The notes beneath the pieces are model-generated. The model saw only the letters and a program-made list of their open reading frames with translations. It made no database searches and was not told the origin of the DNA. From assembly GCA_037957365.1 (NCBI GenBank), contig JARHVA010000666.1, positions 1,861,501-1,925,500 of the forward strand: a DNA stretch of 64,000 nucleotides, read 5' to 3'. Below, piece after piece: positions 11,214-22,249 of the stretch. This stretch comes from Torreya grandis (Eukaryota > Streptophyta > Pinopsida > Cupressales > Taxaceae). Every line of letters begins with the position of its first letter. Positions within the stretch are counted from its first letter, which is position 1. Both the position numbers and the translations under genes were made by a program.

Positions 11214-14200
11214 CATAGTTGGGGGAAACTAGTCATTGTTGCTAGATAACCAGTTTCTGTGGTCGGAAATCACAGTTTAAGGGAAAAAATAAGGTATAAG
11301 TTTATTATTTAAGTTTAAAGTTAAATGCATTTTTTAATAAGCAGGGTGGGCATTGCCGTTCACAACAATGCAATGCAGTTAGAAAGTTTTTATGTTTAAC
11401 TTTGAAGTTTATAATATTTATTATTTAATTTTAGGTTTTAATTTTTTTATAATACTTTTGTTTTTAAATTTTAATATTTAAAAATTAATATTTAATATTT
11501 ATAATTTATTATTATTATTATTATTTTTTAAATTTAAATTTTATGTAATTTAAAATATTTAATTTCAGTTATAAATTATAATTTTATATTTTTATTTAAT
11601 TTCATTTTTAATTTATTATTTAATTTAAAAACTAATATTTAACTTTAGTTTACGTTTTTAAATTTTAAGATTATTTATTTAATAAATTTTAAATTATAAT
11701 TACTATTTTTTTAATTTTTTTCTCAGAATGTTAGGGGAATGAAAAAAACATTAAAAAAATATTGTATTTGCTTTGGAAGTGTTGCGATTGCATTCACAAA
11801 GGGAATGGCGAAACAATGAAGATCATGTGTAAACTTTGTGGGAAGCCCTTTTAGGGCACTTACATGAACATAAAGGCTCATTTTTTTTGAACACCAAGAA
11901 AAGGAGTTGAACCTTGCTCGAATGAGGAAGCGCGGTATGAAACGACGAGTGAACAAGAAAGAACTGAAAACAAAGGGATTCCTTTAAGCTCTCACGCTTC
12001 AACCACAAATCAAACTTAGAGTGATCTTGTCATAGCAACTGTGAGAACATAATCAAAACTAGATTTGTATTTTGGACATGTGGCAGAGGATGTGGGGTTT
12101 TGTCATAAGAGACCACACTTTGGCATTTTGAACCCCGTTGGAAGCATGTTTGATGTGCATGGTCAAGATGTAGTGATTGCACGCTTCTTTTATGCGAATG
12201 GAATACCATTCAATGTTGCTCACTCACTTTATTATGAGAAGATGGTTTGTGTTATTAGCAATGGACCACCGGGGTATAAACCCCTTGGATATGAGAAGCT
12301 TCGCACGACTCTTATTGATAAAAAAAAACAATGATAGAGCAACAAACTGCGAAAATCAAAAGAGTATGGTCTATAGAAGGATGCAACATTGTGATGGACA
12401 GTTGCACTGATACTAGAAATCATCATCATCTGAACATTATGGTAATTTGCTCCAAAGGCCCTTATTTTTTGAAGGCAATTGACTGTTCAAGACGAGAAAA
12501 ATGTAGAGTTCCTTCAAAATCAGCGATGTGATGCAATTGAGGAGGTGAAGGCATCACATGTCCAAGTTGTTATGGATGCCACCTTGGTTTGTAAAACAAT
12601 TGGCTTGTTAGTGCAAAAAAAATACAAACATGTATTTCGGACACCATGTTGTGTGCATTCATTGAATAATGCGTTCAAGGACATTGACATGTTTCAATGG
12701 ATTTTTGAGTTTATTAAAAAGAGCAGGAAAATACAAATCTTCATATGCAATCATCATCACATGCAGGTTATTTATCGAAGATTCACCAAGGTGGGACTTC
12801 CCAAACTTGTAGATACGTGGTTTGCTTCTTTTTTCATACCTCTTGACTGTCTTTATGTTGTTAAAGGTGTCTTGTGTTCCACTGTAGTTGGTGATGCATG
12901 GGCAGTTTGGAGACAATCTCTATCAGAAACTACGGTTGAGGTGAGACAAATGGTCCTTCATGACCATTTTTACGCTGATGTGAAATTTGTTGTTGACTTA
13001 ATTCAACTCGTTTTTGAGATGATCTGTTTTGTTGATTCAAACAAGCTATGTTTGGGGGAGGTTTACAAAGAAATTGATTCTACATGTGAAAAAATAAGAA
13101 AAATCATAAACTTAAGGGATCCTTCTCTATGTTATTTGATTAAGGAAAAGGTATGCGGAAGATGGAATAAACTTAATGCACTTCTGCATTGTGCTACTTA
13201 CACTTTGAATTCAAAGTGGTATGATACAAAAGTCACTAAGAACATGGTTCCATATGAGGACAAATAAGTAATGAAGGAATTTTGCGTTGTAGTGAAAAAG
13301 GTTTATGGTAGAGGAGAGGAGGCTTCTTCTATCAAGACTCAGTGGAACGTGTTTTCACGTGGCCGCGAACAGGGTTCTATAGTGAAGGCTCTCTATGATA
13401 TGCATGTGAATAAGGACCCAATATAGCACTGGTGGAACCATGCTAGTGAAGCACTTGAATTGCTATCATTTGCAATACGATTACTCTCAAAAGTAGCTAG
13501 TTGATCATCTTGTGAGAGGAATTGGAGCACTTACGGTTTCATTTATTCATTGAAGAGGAACCAACTAGGGTCAAAGAAGGTAGAAAACCTGGTGTACATT
13601 CATGGCACATTTCATCTTTTTTCTCGTTTAGTACTAGGGTACAAAGAAGGTCCTTCAACAAAATGGGACCAAATTCCACCTGATGTAGGAGACATATCCT
13701 TGGAGGATGATGTGCTTGAGGCAAATGGCCTTAATAATTTGCCCCCAATTATATTGCCTGCAGAGGAGCCACAACTTGAGAGTGATGCGTATCTAGAGAT
13801 CATCTTAGCGAAAGGACTTAGAAGACATAATTGATGTGGCAATTGACCCTATTTTATCAGATGAGATATGATTCAGGGTCACATTTGTGATTTTTTTTTT
13901 TTGCATGCCTATATTTAGCATTTCAATGTGTTACAATGTAATTTTGACCCTTGATATGATGAGATATCAATATGAATATAATTACTCATCTTTTGTTCAC
14001 ATATAATTTTTTTACTTTAAAAACTTATGTTATTTTTAATGTATTTTACATTTTTTAAAGTGCCATGGCCATTGCATAATATATATTTATTTAAATTTTT
14101 ATTATATATATATATATATATATATTGCCATCTCCTCATACCCGTCTTGTATTTTTCTAAAACGTGGCATACTAGTACGAGTACGGGTATTTTTAACCGT

Positions 14201-14220
14201 ACCATCTCTTGGCAACTATG
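11214..14220 (+). mobile_element. hAT-A: dead autonomous-type hAT DNA transposon
   Basis: A plus-strand hAT transposase pseudogene lies between ends that both start CATAGTTG when read inward (11214 on plus, 14220 on minus). The right subterminal region has repeated GTACG/GGGTA motifs (14165-14205) like other hAT ends in the window. No convincing 8-bp target duplication is visible, so the exact ends are provisional. It lies in the same orientation as the host gene. Confidence 0.6.
11825..13834 (+). pseudogene. hAT transposase pseudogene (BED finger, DUF659, dimerisation domain)
   Basis: Starts at ATG 11825 with MCKLCGKPF, the first half of a BED zinc finger, then an in-frame TAG and GTYMNIKAHFF. 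From 12065 the DUF659 start is clear (ANGIPFNVAHSLYY, then NGPPGYKPLGYEKLRTTLID). A run of A near 12325 shifts the frame. The catalytic-core-like part follows at 12479-13267, with VVMDATLVCKTIGLL, KYKHVFRTPCCVHSL and a GDAWAVWRQS segment. The C-terminal hAT dimerisation signature, ERNWSTYGFIHSLKRNQL, lies around 13520-13565 and the frame ends at 13834. Several stops and shifts make it non-functional. Confidence 0.85.
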
Positions 14221-14543
14221 GTATAAAGTCATAAACAGTGGCCCCTTTTAATTTGTGGCGACTCCACGTAAAGGTGAAAAGGGAGGTCCTTTTAAAAAAG
14301 GAGTGGAGTAGTAAAAAGAAAAGGCTTTTAAGCTTTGATAGTTATAAAAGGAAAACGATGGGAGGATGAAGCGTATTAAAGGCATTTGACTATAAAATAA
14401 AAGCATTAGGCTTTTGTAATCCATGGGAGGATTAAACGATTAAAGGGTTTTTGCCTTTATTACATTCCACTTTTTTTGATAATTCATGGAAATATTGTAG
14501 TTAATGGAGGAAAGCATCTTTGAGTGGAAATGATTATGGAGAT
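14221..14543. other. Spacer between hAT-A and the long LTR, nothing firm
   Basis: Contains TGTGGCGACTCCACG near 14257, wording often found beside plant gypsy LTRs, but no LTR or frame to go with it. Confidence 0.35.
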
Positions 14544-17500
14544 TTTAATGTCCAAATTTTTGATCTAGACCTTTGTGGGACCCTTAGCCCATTCTTGTTT
14601 CCGATGGCTAAGGTTAGAGGAAGGAAGGGGAGCATTGTGGGCCACTTGTGAGGAGTTAATAATAGAAAAGGTACTTTATATTTCTAATTTTGAGTTGAGT
14701 TATGAAAAAACACCTTATGTTTCTATTTCACTTAAGTGGTGGGGTTTATAGGTCTTGGGCACTTAAGGCCTAAAGTGAAATTAAGAGGATCTTTTAATAT
14801 TAAAAAAAAAAAGGTAACTCTTCCCTCCAATTTTGGGCGCTACACTTGTAGGAGTGGTCTATAAAGGCAAATAAGGATTCATTTGAAGATTATGCATTAT
14901 TGGATATTGAAAATATTGATCAAGTATGTCAAGCTTGGTTTCCACCTTTTGAGGACAAAAACCTTCAAGAAGTGTCTTAGGTTTGGGGACGAAAACATCT
15001 ATTCCTTCTACTTGGGCAACTCCATTCAAGAGTTGTAAGTGAGCTTCAAATTGCATGTGTTCATGCAAGTGGATCTACAAAGGTGTTTTGAAACACCACC
15101 TACTTTTGAAAATTTGAGTGAACCTAGGGTTTGAGGAGAAAAATTCTAGAAACTAGGGTTTTTTGAATTGTAGAGCAAGTTTTGGTGGCCTTTCTTTGGA
15201 AGAAAAATTTTGATATTATTTTTATTTGATAGTCACTTATATTTTGGTCAGTTGAGCTCTTATTTGCATCATAATTCCAAGTATTGAGGGAGTTATGAAT
15301 TTTTGAAGTTTCATCGTGTTTGTAGGAAATAATAATTATTATGGGCAGTGAATTGTTTGGAAAAGGTTGATTTGCAGGTTTCTATCTTGGACGATTTGTG
15401 TTGGAAGGGTTTTGCAGGGTTTTTAGGGTCATTCAATGCCCTAGAATATTCAAAAATTATTCCCACAATTTTTGGGTAGTTGGGCAACTTGTTTGACAAG
15501 CTCCGGAAGGTGTGTTGGTGAGAGAAAACCAAGGGATAAATCCCAGATTTGTTCCTTATATTTTTTTGGGGCGTGGCGAACCGTTTGGGGAGTTTTTCAA
15601 GGCATTTAAGGGCTGAAAAGTATAGTTGTACCATAAAAAAAAATTAAGAATATTTTTGTGAGGTATTTTCAGCATTTCATCATATTATTGAACCCCTAAA
15701 AAAGTACTCAATCTCTAAATAATTTTCAGCTTCTTGTGGATTTATTTGGATGCTTTTTAGATTGTGATGCAGGAGCATCACTATATGTCTACAAGTCTAT
15801 GTCATTCAATAGTCTATAGAGTCCTAGGATACTTGTGTCAGCACAATAAGCCTCATGGAGGCCTTAAAAGTTTGTAATAGGTCATATAGGTAGCTTGGAG
15901 TGTTTTCCCTCCACATTTGAAATTTGAAATCTTAAATGCAAAAAGGGGCATGAATTGTAATGGTTTATATGTTGTATAGGTTCTAGAGGGATCTTCAACT
16001 TACCTAGGAGTCTCATGAACTAATATTTGGGTGAGAGTAATCTACTTGGCCTCAAAAGGCAAATTGTAAACCGAGTGATAAGAGTGTAAAAGTCAATCAT
16101 CTATCTTAAGGCAAGTGGTTGAAGGAAAATCTCAACAAAATATGAACATTCCAAGTTTGGAGAAACTGATTTGGTTCGAAACTACTTTGGAGGAGGGTGA
16201 TTAAGGTGATGAACAAGCGTAAAAGGACAGTTTGTCCATGACAAAGCAGAGATTATGAGTGTAAGTGTGTGTAGGAAGCCTGTCCGGGCAGGGTGTAGGC
16301 CTATAAGCGTCATTTTCTTGTATATGATGGTATTTTGTTGTGTAATTTATTGTGTTCATATTGTTTTTGTGTTAATCGATAAGATTCTAGTCTCTTATAA
16401 GTAGATCTTGCCTTCTATTTGTGTTAGAACTCTCTATTGCTTGAGATACTCAGAATTGATAGACTGTACAGCATACAGAGCTCCTGTTTCACGTCCCTAA
16501 GGTTGCATGAACTCGTAACAAGGATTCTAAAGGGTGATAGAGATTGTATAGGACCTGTTCCAAGTGTTTGAAGTGAGATATAGCTTCCATCTGCTATGAA
16601 CAATCAACTTAAAGCTCTCGGGCTCTGAGATTGTCCAGAAACCCTAGACAAGGGAAAATTGCCTGGTTTTCAAGTCTTAGCCCTTTATTTATCATAGAAA
16701 CGTATGATTAGATAGTTGAAATTGTTTAGGGACCATCACAGGGGATTTGAATGTAAGGGAACCTCTATAACATGATTTATACCTGACTGTGTTATAACTC
16801 ACCTGTAGGTGCTCATACTCCAAGAAAGTAAGAAAGGGAAATGACTTACATTCTTTACATTTAGGTCTTTAGAGGTCAAGTGAAGGTGGGATCACCTTTG
16901 AAATGAGTGTATAGACTTGTTAGAAACGTCATTTGTATTGGGAACTTCCTATTTGAAGATTTGACCTATTAGAACACCAATTAGGCCTTTAGGTGTAAAC
17001 AGGACATTGATGGTTAATAGCTTGAATTGCTTGGTGATAGAGGGGAAACCAATAGGATAATTGGTTTCAAAACACTGTTTAGGACAAGTATAAAAGGCTT
17101 AGAGATCCACCTTGAGTCGTTTATATCTCTGAAACAAATCTTCCTTGATATTCAACCAATTGAGGACTGTGTATTGACTGTAACAGTTATCCTTTCATGG
17201 TGAACCAAGTGCTTAGGAGTATTACTAAGCCTAAAGATCTGCTGAGGGAGGTGGAGATAGCCAGGGCAGACCTCAGGAAGGTGAGAATAAGTGATGAAAG
17301 TGCACTAAAACAAATTAAGTGAATTTAGAATGCTCTAGGCCTCAGGCAGACTTGTGAGACCTAGGTCTAGATCTAGAATAGGGAAAGTAAGATTATGAGA
17401 GTTATACCGAGCCAAGTTTGATCAAACTTTATAGTCTTGTCTATTTGAAAGTATTCTAAAGGAAGCAAAAGGTTTCAGCATGGTATGATCCGTACAAATA

Positions 17501-18068
17501 CAGAATCAAAAACTGAGCACTTGCATAGGTCTAATTGAGGGCTAAAGGATGTTTGAGTGTAAGGGGAAAGTGGGTTTGTGTAAGGAGTTGAAAAATGAAA
17601 CTATGTAGATTGGACAAAGGCCCAAATGGGTCCTTGAAACTGGTTTAAGTTTCATGGAAGCTTTGGTAAAATTGTCAGAAAAGGGGAATCCTCACCAAAA
17701 CAGGGCTAGTAGAGAACAAGTACAAGAAAGAAGCTTAAGAAGTGAATTAGGGAGATTGAGTTGATATAAGTGCATGGATAGAGAAGGAATAGTGATGCAA
17801 GCTAAACAAGAAGCCATCTAAGAACTCATTCAAATGCATTTGACCATCATAGGGAGTCTTTTAGCTATTCAAGACCAAGGAAGCAAACAAGTTGATAAAG
17901 GGAATGACGAGATGTGTATGATGCTCTGCATCAGATTGAATATCATACATTTTTCCAGCTAGGGTTTGGCTGGTTATAGATTTTCAGATTTCAGTTTGTG
18001 CTTGGTTTGGCTAGGGTTTGTTGGAAAACCCTCTTTTTTGGTTGCCATCCCAATTTGGGGACATTACA
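14544..18068 (+). mobile_element. Long solo LTR or LTR-bounded remnant, related to the Gypsy-D LTR
   Basis: The start (TTTAATGTCC at 14544) and end (ATTTGGGGACATTACA at 18053-18068) match the two ends of the Gypsy-D LTR at 61818-63048. From 14580 to about 15720 similarity is recognisable throughout, including the shared order GGGCACTTAAGGCC, CCTCCAATTTTGGGCGC, a TATA-like CTATAAAGGC near 14862, and CAAGAGTTGTAA. Flanks GAGAT (14539-14543) and AAGAT (18069-18073) look like a target duplication with one change. Gypsy-D's LTR is 1.23 kb, so about 2.2 kb in the middle (roughly 15770-17930) is extra: a later insertion, a longer subfamily, or leftover internal sequence. No coding motif was found there. 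Confidence 0.6.
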
Positions 18069-18564
18069 AAGATACGGGCAGAAAATTCATAGATGGTAAT
18101 CTCCCTAATTAATGAAAGCAATCAAGGAGAAGTTTTGACTGGAAATGGTGGCTGGAAATTAGCGATTCGGTTGCATGATCAAAGCCCAATACCTCTTATT
18201 TCTTTTTATATTTTGTAAATAAATAGGGAGAGTCTTGCTATTTTGTAGGGCCTTAGCCCATGGACATTTCCAGCTCTCCATGATTGCTTCACTGTGGAAT
18301 CAACAACCTCAACAATTATTTTCAGCATAATTACCAAATCTAGCCGGATCTGCCCAAAATACAGCTAGATCCAAATTTTTTTGCCTGCCTGGATAAATTC
18401 GTTCAGGTCGGCCTTGTTTATTTTCAAAAAATTATTTTTTTAAGGTTTTGTGGTAAAAAATGCCCAGCAACTATATATATTATATAATGTTAACATTTTA
18501 TATTATTTTATTAATGTTTTTCATTGTATTTGTCAATTTTGCATTTTTATAAAACTATCCTCGC

Positions 18565-18615
<51 letters not shown>

Positions 18616-19560
18616 CTTCAGATCGGATTTTTTCGAGCTTTTTCAAGGATACTGGATTTTCAAATTTTTTTGCCCTCCCGAATGGATCCAGATTTCTTTA
18701 CTTGGCAACTTTGATTTTCAGTTTAATTTCAACTCATTTCCAGCCACTGTATGTGCAACTGTTTAATTTCAATTCATTTTCAGCAGCTGTATGTGCAACA
18801 TATTTAATTTCAATTCTCCAGCACTTTATAAAGATTGTGGCAATCTTCTGCCCTTGGTTTGCATCTAATTGCTTGGCTGTTTTCCAGTTTCCTTCTCACC
18901 ATTTACACACCCAACATAATTAGATCAGTGTCAGAGTAGAAGGAGGCGGCCTACTCCAAAGGCTGTTCTGGTTCAAAACTACTGGAGTTCCCATTGCGGT
19001 CCTCTGACTGTGGGTGCTTCATGGTCAGACACATTTGAGCATCAACAGGCACTAAAGGATCTTCTAGCAACAACTTATGGTGCCTACCCAATACCATGAT
19101 AGAAAATAATGTTGTACCAGCTCATACTGTTTCCCAAAGTTGCATAAAAAATGAGTAAACTGGCAAATCAAGTAAACACATGGTACTAGCAGATCTTATA
19201 GAAGCAACAGACTGTGGTGCATATCCATCACCATGATAGAAAATAATGCCCATTTTGTATTAGCAGGGAGTGACGATAGACAAGAAATGAAGAGAAAGGA
19301 AATATGAACTGAAAATTTGAATGCAAACAACCACATGGAGGCACAGGACCCCTAGAGAAACTCAATAATTGGAAAAGCTCCAGCATTCAAATGGGTACCT
19401 CATATTTATTTACACGGATATCATACAAGAGTACATTGCTTAATATCAAAGCTCTCTCCCTTTCAGTCTCTTCCCGCTCTCCTGCTACATTCACAATATG
19501 GTTATGGAACATACCTGCTCTCGAGGAACTTGGAAACCTCCTCTCAACTTTTATCTTTTT
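18069..19560. other. Intronic stretch with TA microsatellite, otherwise unrecognised
   Basis: A (TA)n tract fills about 18566-18608. Around 19050-19115 and 19186-19250 an imperfect repeat about 136 bases apart shares ACCATGATAGAAAATAATG. The plus-strand frame near 18955-19100 (containing YWSSHCGPLTVGASWSD) matches nothing I know. Confidence 0.45.
18566..18608. repeat. TA dinucleotide microsatellite
   Basis: Uninterrupted alternating TA over about 43 bases, continuing imperfectly as GTATATAC to 18616. The long frames through it are repeat artefacts. Confidence 0.9.
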
Positions 19561-20838
19561 TTAATGGAGTTACGTGGTGGTTTTTGTTACCTTCCATATG
19601 CCCAATGTGTAACTTAAATCTAAGCTCATGAACTGTTGCCGCCTCCTCATAAACATTCTACTAAAACAATGGCAAATGGGACTAAATACTTATCTGTTAT
19701 GGATCATGCCTCCCCCTTTTGGAGGATTTTGGTCCCAAAGAAAGCTTAGTTATGGAGGAGACGAAGGCATAGGCCTTTCACCACAGCCTCCATAGGTTCT
19801 TCCGCTTCCTTCGTTAAACTTGAAGCCACTTAATGTTGGCTTGCAACTATCACTTTCTTTGCCTTATTCTTAGCTGAAACCTGGGTTTTTTGCTTATGTG
19901 AATTACAAAGAATACTTGTTGATCCTTTGCTAATTGGTTCTTCTTCCTCCTGAAGTTTGAATCTCTCATCCACATATGAGGACTTCCAAACACATCACAT
20001 TTTTATAACGGTGCAACATCACAATCAAGCTCGTCAGTGTACTCAATTGAAATAGCAAACTTGATTTTGCACTTCCTAGTGACTTACATATTTGCACCCT
20101 CATGTAACCAATCCAATGGATATGGGTGAGGATGTTTATATGTTTCCAATCCAGGCCTATACACTAGTTCTTCAGTAACCAAATTACTATGTGAACTAGA
20201 ATCAAAAAGTGCATTTAGCTTATTGTTCTTCACTTGAATTTTGATGTTGAAGAGATTATATTCTCCACTTCAATCTTTGCTGCTTCATCTGCTACTGCTG
20301 TCCTTGCTAATGATGAACACACTCCTTTGTCATCCACATCAGAAGTGCTCTCTAGCTTGTGGGTTTGGCGTGCTCCCTGTTCTTTTGCTTATGCCACTTT
20401 GGCCATAAACTTGGATGCAACTTCCAACACTTCTCATTCGAATGATCATCCACATCACAATATGTACAATGCTTTCTTTCTATAGGGGAAGCTGATGCAA
20501 ATCTATTGCCCTTGCTTTTTGTAACTTTCTCTTTAGCTTTTTGTATACCTTTTATTGCTCCTCCTTGCCATCCAACTTGATGTACAGAGCTATCTTGCTG
20601 TCTTCATCGTGCTTTTCATACCCATGGGCCTCAATTTCATTCGAACATGACTATCAAGCCCACTGAGATATTTCATTGCCATCGTTGGTTGATCTCGTGT
20701 GATACGTAACAAGATGGCTTGTCCTTCCTCTTGGCAGTAATATTACGATTTCAGAATTGTGACTTCATGAATTGCTTGAAACAATTCCCATTAAGTCACA
20801 ATTGGCTTCTTTCCTATCCACAAAAATCTCCCACCATA
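19560..20838 (-). pseudogene. Gypsy-E gag-protease remnant
   Basis: On the minus strand the end of gag has a CCHC knuckle (KHCTYCDVDDHSNEKCWKLH) near 20420-20475. The protease start follows (NNKLNALFDSSSHSNLVTEE, D-S-S in place of D-S-G), then GLETYKHPHPYPLDWLHEG, and a distorted copy of the LGSPYLWDRDAIFYR block (FGSPHMWMRDSNFRR) near 19950. This is a different gypsy lineage from Gypsy-A, -B and -C. RT and later domains are not seen to the left. The right end is cut at 20838, where the Gypsy-B LTR begins, suggesting Gypsy-B inserted into it. Confidence 0.7.
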
Positions 20839-20951
20839 TGTTGTGATCCTAAACTAATAACTCATGAAATTAAAGATGAAATTGCTGAAAATAAACTGAT
20901 AATGCTATGAATGGATTCTGAAAATTAAATTTAATAAAATTCGGAAACTAC
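20839..20951 (-). repeat. Outer part of the Gypsy-B 3' LTR
   Basis: Begins TGTTGTGATCCT on the plus strand, as does the sequence next to the primer site at 50219. It is separated from the rest of the LTR (29671-30233) by hAT-B. The preceding CCATA (20834-20838) would be the target duplication; its partner was not identified. Confidence 0.55.
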
Positions 20952-20974
20952 TTAAAATCCAACATTCTAGGCGT

Positions 20975-21060
20975 CTTAGGGACACGGGGGTCGGGGTTTT
21001 GGGGATGGCAAAATTTTTCCGGATTTTGGGGATGGCAAATTTTTTCCGGATTTTGGGGAT
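20975..21060. repeat. Subterminal tandem repeat of hAT-B
   Basis: Units of about 32 bases sharing TTTTGGGGATGGCAAA and TTTCCGGA occur in tandem two to three times just inside the left end of hAT-B. Subterminal repeats of this kind are common transposase-binding regions in hAT elements; the function here is inferred. Confidence 0.6.
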
Positions 21061-21289
21061 GAGTATTAAAATAACATATAAAAATAAATATTTATATCTT
21101 TAAGATACAAATAAATTAATTAAAAAAAAACCAAAAACAAAATAAGCTGAAATTTAAAACAATAAATTACTGAATAAAACCATTGATTCAATAATCCGTC
21201 CGATAATAAAAATTTGTGAATTGTAAATATTGATTTTCATTGCTCAAAATCACAAGGTACAATGTCAAACTTAGAGCTGAGAAGAGTAC

Positions 21290-21640
21290 ATCAACATGCT
21301 AAGGCCCACAACAAAAATGTAGTCGACAACTCAGAAATTGGAGTCATCATCTGAGGGAAATCAGGGGAACGATACTCATTGTTGGAACTGTTGGAATTAT
21401 TTGCCTTCTATAAGGGGACTCCTACCAATCTCAACTGCACATCTTGGTCCTCGTCAACTTGCCTTGGTTCCTCCGGCTCTACATCCCACCGTAATGGTTG
21501 GCTTTCCTTGTCTTTAGGTATCTTGCACTCATGCAAAGGTAAGACACTATGTACAACAACAAGCTTCTCTGCTTTCTTGGAGGTAAGCATGTTCCTCTTC
21601 ACAGAGTGGATCTAGCTATATGTAGGCCGATTTCTTTCTA
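21290..21640 (-). pseudogene. hAT-B transposase C-terminal fragment
   Basis: Contains MKRNMLTSKKAEKLVVVHS (within 21408-21602), the conserved C-terminal segment that follows the hAT dimerisation region (compare SLKRNQLGSKKVENLVYIH in hAT-A). An acidic tail follows. No upstream core is attached. Confidence 0.65.
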
Positions 21641-21649
21641 TAGCAAAGG

Positions 21650-22240
21650 AACTAGAAACCTGTAAAAGGAGGTGAATGGCAAGTGTTCGAAGTAATCCTG
21701 GAGGCCCATATAGTCGCCATCAACTCATTGGATTGTATTGTGCCAATGTGACCCTGTCTATCCTAATTGAATTCTTGTAGCTGTTAAGTTTAGTAACCCT
21801 GAACCTCCCAAATTTGACTATACCCATTTGTCAGTAGCTGCTGCCCAACCATAAAAGACTATGCAGAACTATTGCTTTGGGCATGTTCTTTGTTTTTATC
21901 TTGTGTTGCTTCAACAATCAACTTATCATTATTGGAACTTGATACTTCTCGTGCTTGTTCAAAGTGTTGCAATGAAACTTGAAGAATGTCTAGCAGGTGC
22001 TCATTATTATTAGCAGTACCTTCTTTTCCACTAAGTTTTGACTTAGAAACACCCACCAATTTTGGGTCCGGATCACTAGCCTATTTAAAGTAGGAGTCCT
22101 TCATCAGGTCCCACTCAGCTTCTGAGACTTCACCTTAGCAACACATGGATGTAGAGTTTGCTAGTCTGGGGAGGGGCTATGTCTTGGGAACCCTCTAGTG
22201 TCTAAGAGAAAATTAGAGGTAATTTTCATCATTCATGTCC
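21650..22240 (-). other. Stretch between the hAT-B C-terminus and the recognisable LINE, unassigned
   Basis: The minus-strand frame 21859-22059 (starting MVGVSKSKLSGKEGTANNNE) is low-complexity and matches no family I know. It may be LINE 3' sequence or degraded hAT. No poly-A (plus-strand poly-T) marks a LINE end here. Confidence 0.35.
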
Positions 22241-22249
22241 TCAAGCCAT

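Noticed and set aside
14859..15634. Minus-strand frames inside the long LTR
   Set aside because: They lie in sequence shared with the Gypsy-D LTR, where matching frames are not kept.
18450..18923. A 157-codon plus-strand frame through the TA tract
   Set aside because: Low-complexity IYIYIY translation of a microsatellite, no motif.
21859..22059. A 66-codon minus-strand frame as a host gene exon
   Set aside because: Low-complexity Asn/Glu/Ser-rich text with no recognised domain, between LINE and hAT remnants.
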